This document shows, one piece after another, positions 29,802 to 37,824 of a stretch of 64,000 nucleotides of DNA. Below the pieces are notes generated by a model. The model saw only the letters and a program-made list of their open reading frames with translations, ran no database searches and was not told the DNA's origin. Both the position numbers and the translations under genes were made by a program. This DNA is from Bacillus changyiensis (GTDB lineage: Bacteria > Bacillota > Bacilli > Bacillales > Bacillaceae). The DNA is taken from the NCBI RefSeq assembly GCF_027706145.1, contig NZ_JAQFWW010000001.1:124001-188000 (forward strand). The letters run 5' to 3'. Position 1 is the stretch's first letter; the number at the start of each line of letters is the position of its first letter.

Positions 29802-30239
29802 ATGAGCATGGATTTTAATTTGTTTATGAATGATATTGTCCGGCAGGCAAGACAGGAAATAACATCTGCGGGATACGGAGAATTAAAAACAGCTGAAGAT
29901 GTCGATGAGGCGCTTACAAAAAAAGGGACAACGCTTGTCATGGTGAATTCTGTCTGTGGATGTGCCGGTGGGATCGCGAGGCCGGCTGCTCACCATGCGA
30001 TCCACTATGATAAACGACCTGATCAACTTGTCACAGTTTTTGCAGGTCAGGATAAGGAAGCAACTGCAAGAGCGAGAGAATATTTTGAAGGATACCCACC
30101 ATCTTCACCATCATTTGCTTTGTTGAAAGATGGGAAGATTTTAAAAATGGTTGAACGTCATGAAATTGAAGGATTTGAGCAAACAGAAGTCATGAACAAG
30201 TTACAAGAACTATTTGAAACATATTGTGAAGAAGTATAA
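29802..30239 (+). CDS. brxB: Bacilliredoxin BrxB (YqiW)
   Basis: A 145-residue DUF1094/UPF0403 protein with the characteristic Cys-Gly-Cys motif in [14 protein letters not shown] (about residues 48-61). Bacilliredoxins remove bacillithiol from S-bacillithiolated proteins during recovery from oxidative stress, in the cytoplasm. AAAGGAGAG precedes the ATG. It is a single-gene unit with its own terminator, divergent from bmrU. Confidence 0.93.
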   Translation: MSMDFNLFMNDIVRQARQEITSAGYGELKTAEDVDEALTKKGTTLVMVNSVCGCAGGIARPAAHHAIHYDKRPDQLVTVFAGQDKEATARAREYFEGYPPSSPSFALLKDGKILKMVERHEIEGFEQTEVMNKLQELFETYCEEV

Positions 30240-30252
30240 TCCATTTTACTAA

Positions 30253-30294
30253 ACGGTGTGAGTTCAAGATTCGAACTCATGCCGTATTTTTTTC
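30253..30294 (+). terminator. Intrinsic terminator after brxB
   Basis: ACGGTGTGAGTTC pairs with GAACTCATGCCGT (two G-U pairs) around a 7-base loop and runs into ATTTTTTTC. Confidence 0.88.
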
Positions 30295-30421
30295 TTTTTC
30301 TTCTGTGGAAAAAACTTTTTCCGAGTCTTTATAATCAATAAAATGCATAATTATTTATGAATATGAATAATAGGAAAATAGATATGTTGTTGGACACTAT
30401 ATAATTATTGATAAAAAAGTC

Positions 30422-30475
30422 TTGCATACTTTCAAGAAAGTGTTTAAAATACATAACAACGAATAAATATTCAAG
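30422..30475 (+). promoter_or_regulatory. artP promoter with an ARG-box-like operator
   Basis: TTGCAT (30422-30427), 17 bases, TAAAAT (30445-30450). Across the predicted start site, 30458-30475 matches 15 of 18 positions of the B. subtilis ARG box consensus (CATGAATAAAAATKCAAK) as I recall it. AhrC repression of this arginine-type transporter is therefore likely. Confidence 0.6.
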
Positions 30476-30499
30476 TAGACTGAGAGGGAGATACAGAAC

Positions 30500-31261
30500 A
30501 TGAAGAAATTTATTTTACTGTTTTTAACAGCGTGTATATTTTTTGTTTTAACAGCTTGTGGAAATTCAAGTGGTAGTGATAAAAAAACATTGGTTATGGG
30601 AACATCTGCTGATTATCCGCCATTTGAATCAAAAGATGGTGATAAAATTGTTGGCTTTGACGTTGATCTTGCCAAAGCTTTAGCGAAAAAAACAGGGCAT
30701 GATCTCGAAATTAAAGATATGGATTTTAATGGTTTGATCACAGCTCTTAAAACAAACAAAGTAGATATCGTGCTGTCAGGGATGACACCGACACCAGATC
30801 GTAAAAAGCAAGTTGATTTTTCAGATGTTTACTATACAGCTCACAATATGATTGTGACGAAAAAAGCATCCGGCATAAAATCACTTCATGATCTTAAAGG
30901 AAAAACAATCGGTGTTCAGCTTGGTTCAATCCAAGAAGAAAAAGCAAAAGAATTGTCAGCTGATTACGATTTGAATGTCGAAAATCGCAACCGTATTTCA
31001 GATTTGACAGAAGAAATTAAAGCTGGACGTTTTGATGCCGCTATTATTGAAGACATTGTCGCTCAAAAGTATATTGACAAAAACCCTGAATTGATCGGTT
31101 TTAATCTACCAAAAGAACCAGATGAAAAAGCAGGTTCTGCGATCGCTTTTAAAAAGAATAGTGAGTTGACAGAGAAGTTCAATAAAGCACTTCAAGAAAT
31201 GGAGAAAAACGGAGAATTAGAGAAATTGAAAAAGAAATGGTTTAGTGGAGAGAAAAAATAA
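30500..31261 (+). CDS. artP: Arginine-type ABC transporter substrate-binding lipoprotein
   Basis: A 253-residue periplasmic-binding-protein family 3 lipoprotein. A signal peptide ends in a lipobox LTAC (Cys about residue 20), followed by a Ser/Gly linker. The ligand-binding fold shows GTSADYPPFESKDGDKIVGF and MDFNGLITALKTNKVDIVLSG (read as separate stretches). It captures a basic amino acid, probably arginine, outside the membrane for ArtQ/ArtR. AGAGGGAG precedes the ATG. In B. subtilis the gene is yqiX. Confidence 0.92.
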   Translation: MKKFILLFLTACIFFVLTACGNSSGSDKKTLVMGTSADYPPFESKDGDKIVGFDVDLAKALAKKTGHDLEIKDMDFNGLITALKTNKVDIVLSGMTPTPDRKKQVDFSDVYYTAHNMIVTKKASGIKSLHDLKGKTIGVQLGSIQEEKAKELSADYDLNVENRNRISDLTEEIKAGRFDAAIIEDIVAQKYIDKNPELIGFNLPKEPDEKAGSAIAFKKNSELTEKFNKALQEMEKNGELEKLKKKWFSGEKK

Positions 31262-31269
31262 AAGCCTCA

Positions 31270-31298
31270 AAAAGTTCAACTTTTTGTTGAACTTTTTT
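31270..31298 (+). terminator. Leaky terminator/processing stem between artP and artQ
   Basis: AAAAGTTCAAC pairs with GTTGAACTTTT around TTTTT and continues into T's. Such stems commonly keep the binding protein more abundant than the downstream permease and ATPase. Confidence 0.8.
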
Positions 31299-31332
31299 TC
31301 AATGATAAAGAAGGCGGAGAAGGAGAGACAAA

Positions 31333-31995
31333 ATGAGCTTTCTTGATTTTTCAAGTACGATACCCGAGATGCCTTTTATACTTGAAGGCCTTGGGATTAC
31401 ATTAAAAGTAGTTGCAGCTGCAGCGGTATTTGGGTTTTTATTGGGGGTTGTCATCACACTGATGAAAATAAGCCCGATCAAACCTCTTGCTTGGATCGCT
31501 GATTTTTACACCTCCATATTTCGTGGGACACCGCTCGTTCTTCAACTCATGATCGTCTATTATGGGCTACCTCAAGTATTAGGATTTGATATTGATGCTT
31601 ATTGGGCTGCAGTGACTGCATTTGGACTAAATTCAGCTGCCTATGTATCAGAAATTATTAGAGCTGGCATTAATGCAATCGATAAAGGACAGAAAGAGGC
31701 GGCAATCGCTCTTGGAGTACCATATGCAAAGATGATGAAGGATCTTCTGCTTCCTCAGGCTTTCAAAAATATTATGCCTGCTCTCATTAATGAATCGATT
31801 ACTCTAACAAAGGAATCTGCCGTTGTCACAGTGATCGGGCTTGGTGATATTATGAGACGGAGTTATCAAGCCGGAGCAGCGATATACAGTCCATTAGAAC
31901 CCATGCTATTTGCGGGTCTCATCTATTATGTACTCGTCCTTATTTTGACGTTTCTTGGTAAAGCGATTGAAAGGAAGCTGAATGTCAATGATTAA
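31333..31995 (+). CDS. artQ: Arginine-type ABC transporter permease
   Basis: A 220-residue His/Glu/Gln/Arg-type permease with about five membrane segments. The ATPase-contact EAA loop is [20 protein letters not shown] (about 118-137), and an upstream segment reads [33 protein letters not shown] site precedes the ATG. Its end overlaps artR. B. subtilis yqiY equivalent. Confidence 0.93.
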   Translation: MSFLDFSSTIPEMPFILEGLGITLKVVAAAAVFGFLLGVVITLMKISPIKPLAWIADFYTSIFRGTPLVLQLMIVYYGLPQVLGFDIDAYWAAVTAFGLNSAAYVSEIIRAGINAIDKGQKEAAIALGVPYAKMMKDLLLPQAFKNIMPALINESITLTKESAVVTVIGLGDIMRRSYQAGAAIYSPLEPMLFAGLIYYVLVLILTFLGKAIERKLNVND

Positions 31996-32710
31996 TGTGA
32001 GTCATTTATCAAAATCTTTTGGAAAACATGAGGTGTTGAAAGATATCTCTGTATCGTTTGAAAAAGGTGAAGTAGCCGCAATTATCGGTCCATCTGGTTC
32101 AGGTAAATCGACATTTTTACGATGTCTTAATCTGTTGGAAAAACCAACGCAAGGAAGTATTTTGATTGAGGATCAGGAGATCACAAAGCCAAAAACAAAC
32201 GTTTTAAAAATTAGAGAAAACATCGGTATGGTCTTTCAACATTTTCATTTATTTCCACACAAAACCGTTCTTGAAAATATTATCTATGCACCAATAAATG
32301 TGAAGAAAAAAAGCAAACAAGAAGCTGTTAAAACAGCGGAACAATTACTTGAAAAAGTCGGACTAATTGATAAAAAAGAAGCTTATCCAAATCGGTTGTC
32401 AGGAGGACAAAAACAGCGTGTCGCTATTGCACGGGCACTGGCCATGAATCCTAAAATGATGCTGTTTGATGAACCAACATCTGCCCTTGATCCTGAAATG
32501 GTCAAAGAAGTCCTTCAAGTCATAAAAGATTTAGTGGAAACCGGAATGACTATGGTGATTGTGACTCATGAAATGGGCTTTGCAAAAGAGGTTGCAGATC
32601 GAGTATTGTTCATGGATGAAGGTATTATTGTTGAAGATGACGACCCTAAGACATTTTTTTCTTCACCAAAAACGAAAAGAGCTCAAGACTTTTTGGAGAA
32701 AATACTATAA
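31982..32710 (+). CDS. artR: Arginine-type ABC transporter ATP-binding protein
   Basis: A 242-residue ABC ATPase with Walker [10 protein letters not shown] (about 35-43), the Q-loop in [11 protein letters not shown], signature [15 protein letters not shown] (about 138) and Walker [14 protein letters not shown]. It powers ArtPQ uptake from the cytoplasmic face. AAGGAAG lies before two in-frame ATGs (31982 and 31988); either may be used. It overlaps artQ by 14 bases. B. subtilis yqiZ equivalent. Confidence 0.94.
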   Translation: MSMINVSHLSKSFGKHEVLKDISVSFEKGEVAAIIGPSGSGKSTFLRCLNLLEKPTQGSILIEDQEITKPKTNVLKIRENIGMVFQHFHLFPHKTVLENIIYAPINVKKKSKQEAVKTAEQLLEKVGLIDKKEAYPNRLSGGQKQRVAIARALAMNPKMMLFDEPTSALDPEMVKEVLQVIKDLVETGMTMVIVTHEMGFAKEVADRVLFMDEGIIVEDDDPKTFFSSPKTKRAQDFLEKIL

Positions 32711-32723
32711 AATAGGCACAGGG

Positions 32724-32748
32724 GAAGATGATGATCATCTTCTTTTTT
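32724..32748 (+). terminator. Intrinsic terminator after artR
   Basis: GAAGATGAT pairs with ATCATCTTC around a single central G (a few central pairs open to form the loop), followed by TTTTTT. Confidence 0.85.
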
Positions 32749-32786
32749 GATTAGAGTTTATTATAGTAAAAAAGAATGGGGTTATC

Positions 32787-33746
32787 ATGTTTAAGATAGG
32801 TTATCGTACATTGAAAACAGCGCTAGGAACAGGATTGGCAATATACCTGGCACAGCTTTTTGGCCTTCATAATTTTGTTTCAGCAGGAATTATCACCATC
32901 CTTTGTATTCAAGTGACAAAAAAACGGTCTCTGCAAGCATCATGGTCACGATTTGTTGCTTGCTGTCTGGCGATTCTGTTTTCATATAGTTTTTTTGAAC
33001 TGATTGGTTATCATCCAGTTGTCATCAGTTTGATGTTACTGTTTTTTATTCCGACAACCGTTTTTTTGAAAGTAAATGAAGGGGTTGTCACAAGTTCAGT
33101 TATTATTCTTCATCTTTATATGTCAGAAGGCATTACCATCCCGATCATTTGGAATGAATTTCTGATCATCATCACCGGTATTGGTGTTGCACTTCTTATG
33201 AATTTATATATGCCAAGTCTAGATAAACAGCTCAAACAGTACCAACAAAAAATTGAAGAGCATTTCTCAATGATTTTTAAAGAAATTGAGCGCTATTTGC
33301 TGACAGGTGAGCAGGATTGGACAGGTAAAGAAATACCGGAGACGCACCGATTGATTAATGAAGCAAAGGCCATCGCATATCGTGATGTGCAAAATCACTT
33401 TTTACGTCATGAAAATCAATATTATCGCTATTTTAAAATGCGGGAAAAACAGTTTGACATTATTGAAAGGGTATTTCCTAAAATCACATCGATTTCAATG
33501 ACAATTGAACAGGGACAAATGATTGCTGAGTTTATACATGATCTAAGACTGCACATTCATCCAGGCAATACGGCTCATAAATATCTTAAACGCCTCGTCG
33601 AAATGAGAGAAATATTTGAAGAAATGGAGTTACCAGCGACACGCGCAGAATTTGAAGCGCGCGCAGCCCTCTTCAACTTTCTTGGTGAGATGGAACAGTA
33701 TTTAGTGATTAAAAGTTATTTTAAAGGAATTAAGTCGCCTGTCTAA
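32787..33746 (+). CDS. yqjA: Aromatic acid exporter-family membrane protein YqjA
   Basis: A 319-residue protein with a hydrophobic N-terminal half (about 12-140, probably 4-6 membrane segments, including ALLMNLYMPSL) and a soluble, charged helical C-terminal half. This layout and sequence match the DUF939/aromatic acid exporter family to which YqjA belongs. The transported compound is unknown. It follows artR in the same order as in B. subtilis, but a terminator separates them. Confidence 0.85.
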   Translation: MFKIGYRTLKTALGTGLAIYLAQLFGLHNFVSAGIITILCIQVTKKRSLQASWSRFVACCLAILFSYSFFELIGYHPVVISLMLLFFIPTTVFLKVNEGVVTSSVIILHLYMSEGITIPIIWNEFLIIITGIGVALLMNLYMPSLDKQLKQYQQKIEEHFSMIFKEIERYLLTGEQDWTGKEIPETHRLINEAKAIAYRDVQNHFLRHENQYYRYFKMREKQFDIIERVFPKITSISMTIEQGQMIAEFIHDLRLHIHPGNTAHKYLKRLVEMREIFEEMELPATRAEFEARAALFNFLGEMEQYLVIKSYFKGIKSPV

Positions 33747-33752
33747 TTACTC

Positions 33753-33793
33753 ATCAGCTTCTCCTTATGAGCTAATGGAGAAGCTGATATTTT
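33753..33793 (+). terminator. Intrinsic terminator after yqjA
   Basis: ATCAGCTTCTCC pairs perfectly with GGAGAAGCTGAT around a 12-base loop, followed by ATTTTCTTC. Confidence 0.8.
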
Positions 33794-34229
33794 CTTCAAA
33801 ATTCTTCTCTGAATACCAAAAAACTTCATCAACTAAATCTATTGAAAACATTTACTTCCTGATATATCATAGGGATATATCAGGTATAGAAAATAAAGGT
33901 AAACCTGGTATTGATTGTGCATGAAGTACAAAACTTGAACATACTGCTACTAAACTAACTCTTGGTAGCTAGAAAACCAAAAATTTTGTAAGGGAAGGCT
34001 AGCTGATACATAAAATGATATGAGCTAACCGACACAAGGGAAATTCCTAGTATATCAATAGAAAAAGTTGAATGTAGTGATATATGTGGCTGAGAGAAAA
34101 TACTCCTTATATACTGATGGTGCGAATCTAGTGCATCAACAGATCGTTCTTGCATAAATTTCATGGATGATATACGGACAAGATTCACAACAATGATAAA
34201 AAAAGTCAAGAGATTAGAAAGAGGGAATC
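33794..34229. other. Gene-free stretch upstream of the MFS gene
   Basis: Apart from the palindrome at 33858-33884, I see no supported gene. An 84-codon leftward open frame (33955-34209) has no ribosome binding site and no recognisable motif. Plus-strand fragments near 34140-34229 read open up to the MFS start, possibly the tail of a lost regulator gene. Confidence 0.4.
33858..33884. repeat. Perfect 11-5-11 palindrome, operator-like
   Basis: CCTGATATATC and GATATATCAGG are separated by ATAGG. There is no T-run, so a protein-binding operator is more likely than a terminator. It lies about 345 bp upstream of the MFS transporter gene. Confidence 0.7.
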
Positions 34230-35501
34230 ATGAAAAGTTCTTTATTCTCTCCGTTGTCATTTAAAGCTTATAGGCGATTTTATATCGGACAATTATTCTC
34301 AGATTTGGGGAATTGGATTGATTTCACGATTTTGACAGTTTTAATTATATATGAATGGGGATTAAATGAATCATCAATGGCATTATTTGTTATCATATAT
34401 GGTCTGCCATGGATTGTAATCGGTCCTTTTGCGAGCGTTTTTGTCGATCGCTGGTCAAGGAAAAAGGTACTTATGATGACTTCTTTTTTACGCATTTTTG
34501 TGATTATAGGTTACATCGTTGCTCCTCATTTCTATGTCTTATTAATATTGGTCTTTTTTAAAGGCCTCCTAGCTTCTCTTTTTGATCCTGCTCGTCAAGC
34601 AAGTATTCGTTCACTAGTACATGAATCCAAATTGGCCCAAGGGATCACCTTAACTCAAATTTCATTAAATTCGATGAAAATAGTTGGTCCATCACTTGGA
34701 GGTGTTTTAGTCGCCTCATTTAATTCTGACATTGCATTTGTGATAGAAGCTTTCTGCTTTGTTTTAACAACTATCATGCTAACATTTGTTGATATACCAG
34801 AACAAAGAAACTCAACTAAACTTAATCAATTTCAGAATCATAAAAAATTTCGAAAAGAACTCCAAGAGGGCATAAAACATATATTCAATAGTCCTATTTT
34901 AAGTACCGCAATCATTTCATCTGCCTTATCTTTATTTATTGTATTTCTTTGTGATGGGTTACTCGTTATTTTGTCTAAACAAATTGGGTTTAATGAAGCG
35001 GCGTATGGTTTATTCATTTCGTTAGTTGGTTTAGGTTCTGTCATCAATTCATTTGTATTTGGACAATTGTCATTATGGAAAACTAAACCTTTAACAGTAA
35101 TGGCGGTTAATTTTTCTCTTACCGGTATTACAATTATGATTATGGGATTGGGTGGGGCCCATTACCTTCAACTTCCTTCAATCATTTATTATCTATGTGC
35201 GTTTTTGTTGGGAGCTTTGTCATCAGGACAGAACTTACCATATGGTTATGTTTTGCAAATTGAAACACCAAATGAAAAAATGGGTAGAGTTAGCTCAGTA
35301 GCTCAAAGCCTTCAGATGATGATGATGCTTCTGGCACCAAGTATCGGTGCTTTAATGGCTAAAGCTTTTGGAGTCGGGAATGTATTTACGCTATCTGGTA
35401 TTTTATGTATGTTGGCTGCGTCTTCTTATCTCATTTTTTTAAGAAAAAACAATCTTGAAGTCCAATATGATCAAACAGCTAAGAAACAAAGTGTCTACTG
35501 A
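34230..35501 (+). CDS. MFS transporter (MFS_3/EntS-like exporter)
   Basis: A 423-residue protein with about 12 membrane segments. It has the start FKAYRRFYIGQLFSDLGNWI typical of MFS_3-type exporters and the loop signature DRWSRKKVLM after the second segment (about residue 70). Members export siderophores, drugs or other small molecules; the substrate is not predictable. AGAGGGAATC precedes the ATG. It is not part of the yqi/yqj backbone and its surroundings look decayed, suggesting an inserted gene. Confidence 0.88.
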   Translation: MKSSLFSPLSFKAYRRFYIGQLFSDLGNWIDFTILTVLIIYEWGLNESSMALFVIIYGLPWIVIGPFASVFVDRWSRKKVLMMTSFLRIFVIIGYIVAPHFYVLLILVFFKGLLASLFDPARQASIRSLVHESKLAQGITLTQISLNSMKIVGPSLGGVLVASFNSDIAFVIEAFCFVLTTIMLTFVDIPEQRNSTKLNQFQNHKKFRKELQEGIKHIFNSPILSTAIISSALSLFIVFLCDGLLVILSKQIGFNEAAYGLFISLVGLGSVINSFVFGQLSLWKTKPLTVMAVNFSLTGITIMIMGLGGAHYLQLPSIIYYLCAFLLGALSSGQNLPYGYVLQIETPNEKMGRVSSVAQSLQMMMMLLAPSIGALMAKAFGVGNVFTLSGILCMLAASSYLIFLRKNNLEVQYDQTAKKQSVY

Positions 35502-35694
35502 TCGAATGACTGAAAAATGCTATATGAAAATACTTTATTATTTGTCACAACGAGCTAACAGTTAGTCATGTTTCCACTTATGTAACCAGTCTGGTCTTTG
35601 CATGAATGGCTTTTAATGTGGGGTGCAAAGGACGGCAAATGCACGGATCATACAGGCCCAACTAGGGAAGATGCAATATCTATACGACATTGTC
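35502..35694. other. Short gene-free stretch
   Basis: No supported gene. A plus-strand fragment with WGAKDGKCTDHTGPTREDA (about 35617-35673) reads like a piece of a protein but has no ribosome binding site and could be a remnant. Confidence 0.35.
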
Positions 35695-35731
35695 AAAAAA
35701 GCAGGCTGTCTTTTTTAAAAGAAGCCTGCTT
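35695..35731 (-). terminator. Terminator of the leftward Prli42-like gene
   Basis: AAGCAGGCT (35699-35707) and AGCCTGCTT (35723-35731) pair. On the minus strand the stem runs into TTTTTTGACA. Confidence 0.8.
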
Positions 35732-35741
35732 CACAGTTGTA

Positions 35742-35834
35742 TTAAAACATCATGCTGATTCCTGTAAGAACGCTCGTCAGCACCATGACACTAATCATTA
35801 AAATCACGAGAAACTTGATCGTTTTTTGTGACAA
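35742..35834 (-). CDS. Tiny membrane protein resembling stressosome-associated Prli42
   Basis: A 30-residue single-helix protein: a basic start (MSQKTIK), then a hydrophobic helix containing FLVILMISVMVLTSVL and ending GISMMF. Size, the K-x-x-LM-x-x-M-x-x-S/T-x-L-x-G pattern and the short N-terminal cytoplasmic tail fit Prli42/DUF4044, the mini-protein that anchors the stressosome in Listeria. Start is TTG, with AGAGGTG 7 bases upstream, and a terminator follows. The gene is too short for usual ORF cut-offs. The family call is from memory and moderately secure. Confidence 0.65.
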   Translation of the reverse strand: MSQKTIKFLVILMISVMVLTSVLTGISMMF

Positions 35835-35942
35835 GTTTTTCACCTCTGCTTAATCAATTGGTCTACCTATCATTTTAGCTTGATTTTCTTATGTAGACAA
35901 GCTTTTTCCGGCCTGGTTGTGTGAGTTTTCAAGTTGTTGTGC

Positions 35943-36063
35943 TATCATTAAATAAGATCATTATTTTACGGATGTCCTTGTTCTCGGGATTTAATATTTT
36001 TACATAATGAATCAGCGAAAACCTTTTATCGTTTCACATTTGAATCCCCATTCCAAGGACATC
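35943..36063 (+). ncRNA. Candidate structured 5' leader of yqjE
   Basis: An extended -10 (TGCTATCAT, around 35940-35948) precedes a 93-nt element. GATGTCCTTG (35971-35980) pairs exactly with CAAGGACATC (36054-36063), and inside this GGGATT pairs with AATCCC. The yqjE ribosome binding site follows about 35 bases later. This would be a structured untranslated leader, or alternatively a small mobile element with imperfect terminal inverted repeats. Confidence 0.45.
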
Positions 36064-36113
36064 TTATCTTCTGTTTGCTAACATATATCGCTTTAAAATT
36101 GGAGGGAATCAAC

Positions 36114-37232
36114 ATGAATGAAAAACGTTTATTGGAAGAATTTTTAGAACTTGTACAAATTGATTCAGAAACAAAATACGAAGCAGAGATCTGCAACGTG
36201 CTGAAAGAAAAATTTACGGCTCTCGGACTTGATGTCTATGAGGATGATAGTGCGGCTGTCACTGGTCACGGAGCCGGTAATCTGGTTTGTACACTTCCAG
36301 GTACAACGGAAGCAGATACGATTTACTTTACTTCACATATGGATACAGTGGTACCTGGCAAAGGTGTAAAACCAGTTATTGAAGACGGTTATATCAAAAC
36401 AGATGGTACAACGATTTTAGGCGCAGATGACAAAACAGGTCTGGCAGCGATGTTTGAAGCAATCAGAGTCCTAAAAGAAAAGAAAATTCAACATGGTACG
36501 ATTCAGTTTATCATTACAGTTGGTGAAGAGTCAGGCCTTGTTGGTGCAAAAGCTTTAGATCGTGCCCTAATTAAAGCGAAATATGGCTATGCCCTTGATT
36601 CTGACGGAAAGGTCGGACAAATTATTGTGGCTGCGCCAACACAAGCCAAAGTAAAAGCATCTGTTTACGGAAAAACTGCTCATGCTGGAGTTGAGCCAGA
36701 AAAAGGCGTTTCTGCGATTACGATTGCTGCAAAAGCCATCACTAAAATGCCGCTTGGTCGTATTGATAAAGAAACAACGGCAAATATCGGTCGCTTTGAG
36801 GGCGGAACTCAAACGAATATCGTCTGTGATCATGTAGAAATATTAGCGGAAGCTCGCTCACTTGATCCTGAAAAAATGGAGAAGCAAACCAAAAAAATGA
36901 AGGATGCTTTTGCAGCAGCAGCAGCTGAAATGGGTGGCAAGGCCGAGGTAGGTATAGAGGTTATGTATCCGGGCTATCGCTACCAAGACGGAGATCTTGT
37001 TGTAGAGATCGCCAAAAAAGCTGCTGAAAAAATCGGTCGGCCGTCTGAGCTGCTCACAAGTGGTGGCGGTAGTGATGCTAATATCATTGCTGGTCATGGT
37101 ATTCCGACAGTCAATCTTGCAGTCGGATATGAACAAATTCATACAAAAAATGAAAAAATGCCGATTGAAGAGCTTTCTAAAACAGCAGAAATGGTGATTG
37201 CGATTATTGAGGAAGCGGCAAAACGGTCATAA
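36114..37232 (+). CDS. yqjE: M20 family peptidase YqjE (tripeptidase T-like)
   Basis: A 372-residue zinc peptidase related to PepT. Metal ligands are visible in FTSHMDTVVPG (about 75), ILGADDKTGLAA (about 105), the catalytic EESGLVGAKAL (about 140), AEARSLDPE and the C-terminal PTVNLAVGYEQIHT. The ATG 36114 start is preferred over an upstream frame because of the GGAGGGAATC site and the family N terminus MNEKRLLEEF. Cytoplasmic peptide degradation is likely; the exact substrate is not known. Confidence 0.92.
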   Translation: MNEKRLLEEFLELVQIDSETKYEAEICNVLKEKFTALGLDVYEDDSAAVTGHGAGNLVCTLPGTTEADTIYFTSHMDTVVPGKGVKPVIEDGYIKTDGTTILGADDKTGLAAMFEAIRVLKEKKIQHGTIQFIITVGEESGLVGAKALDRALIKAKYGYALDSDGKVGQIIVAAPTQAKVKASVYGKTAHAGVEPEKGVSAITIAAKAITKMPLGRIDKETTANIGRFEGGTQTNIVCDHVEILAEARSLDPEKMEKQTKKMKDAFAAAAAEMGGKAEVGIEVMYPGYRYQDGDLVVEIAKKAAEKIGRPSELLTSGGGSDANIIAGHGIPTVNLAVGYEQIHTKNEKMPIEELSKTAEMVIAIIEEAAKRS

Positions 37233-37242
37233 CGATCGTAAG

Positions 37243-37272
37243 AGATATCGGGGCAAAAAAGCCCTGATATCT
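37243..37272 (+). terminator. Stem-loop after yqjE
   Basis: AGATATCGGGGC pairs with GCCCTGATATCT (one G-U) around AAAAAA. A T-run occurs about 10 bases later (CTTTTTTG), so termination is plausible. Confidence 0.7.
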
Positions 37273-37287
37273 AATTTAAAACTTTTT

Positions 37288-37301
37288 TGTAAGCGCTTTA
37301 C
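37288..37301. promoter_or_regulatory. Possible cre (CcpA) site
   Basis: TGTAAGCGCTTTAC matches 12 of 14 positions of the catabolite responsive element. It lies about 190 bp upstream of the CXXC protein gene. Confidence 0.35.
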
Positions 37302-37492
37302 TTCATTTTCCGGGAAGTGTTGAGGTTGTAGTTGATTGAAAAAATTTACCGTTGAGCCTGTCTTGAATGGTGTAGTACTGTGGTCTAGTAGGTATACTGT
37401 TTCATTGCTAGAGTTGTACAACTTGACTCTTAAAAATGAAACATCAACTTATATTAGTGTATACAAAGTAAACCTTGCTAAGGAGAAGGAAA

Positions 37493-37774
37493 ATGGGAAA
37501 TTGTCCAATATGCAACAAACCGTTTACTTTTCAAGATAAATATCAACTGACGAAAACAAAAACATCAATTTGTCCACATTGTAAAAGTCAATTAAAAGCG
37601 ACAACAGCTTCTAAATTGTTATTCACTTTTGTGTTTATTTTGCCAATTTTCTTTTTTGGGGGCATGGTATCAAGTGAGTGGAATTTGATATTGAAATGGT
37701 CAGCTGTTTTGATTTGGCTTGTGTTTAGTTTATTTATGATGCAGCCTATCGTCTATCGATATGAACAATCTTAA
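37493..37774 (+). CDS. CXXC zinc-ribbon membrane protein
   Basis: A 93-residue protein with two CxxC pairs (CPIC and CPHC) 19 residues apart at the N terminus, forming a probable zinc ribbon, then two hydrophobic helices (about 45-63 and 68-85). This fits the CXXC-20-CXXC family of small Bacillus proteins. Function is unknown. AAGGAGAAGG precedes the ATG at 37493; an upstream in-frame start would place that site within the gene. Confidence 0.75.
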   Translation: MGNCPICNKPFTFQDKYQLTKTKTSICPHCKSQLKATTASKLLFTFVFILPIFFFGGMVSSEWNLILKWSAVLIWLVFSLFMMQPIVYRYEQS

Positions 37775-37779
37775 AATAG

Positions 37780-37824
37780 AAAAGGCTTCCCGCAGCCATT
37801 GCTGACTGAGAAAAGCCTTTTTTA
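37780..37824. terminator. Bidirectional terminator
   Basis: AAAGGCTT pairs with AAGCCTTT around a 24-base loop that can form its own small stem (GCAG/CTGA-type). Flanking A and T runs serve both converging genes. Confidence 0.7.

Noticed and set aside
33955-34209. 84-residue leftward open frame upstream of the MFS gene
   Set aside because: No ribosome binding site or recognisable motif; likely chance openness in AT-rich sequence.
37336-37539. 67-residue plus-strand frame between yqjE and the CXXC protein
   Set aside because: It runs through the promoter region and the start of the better supported CXXC gene, and it has no ribosome binding site.
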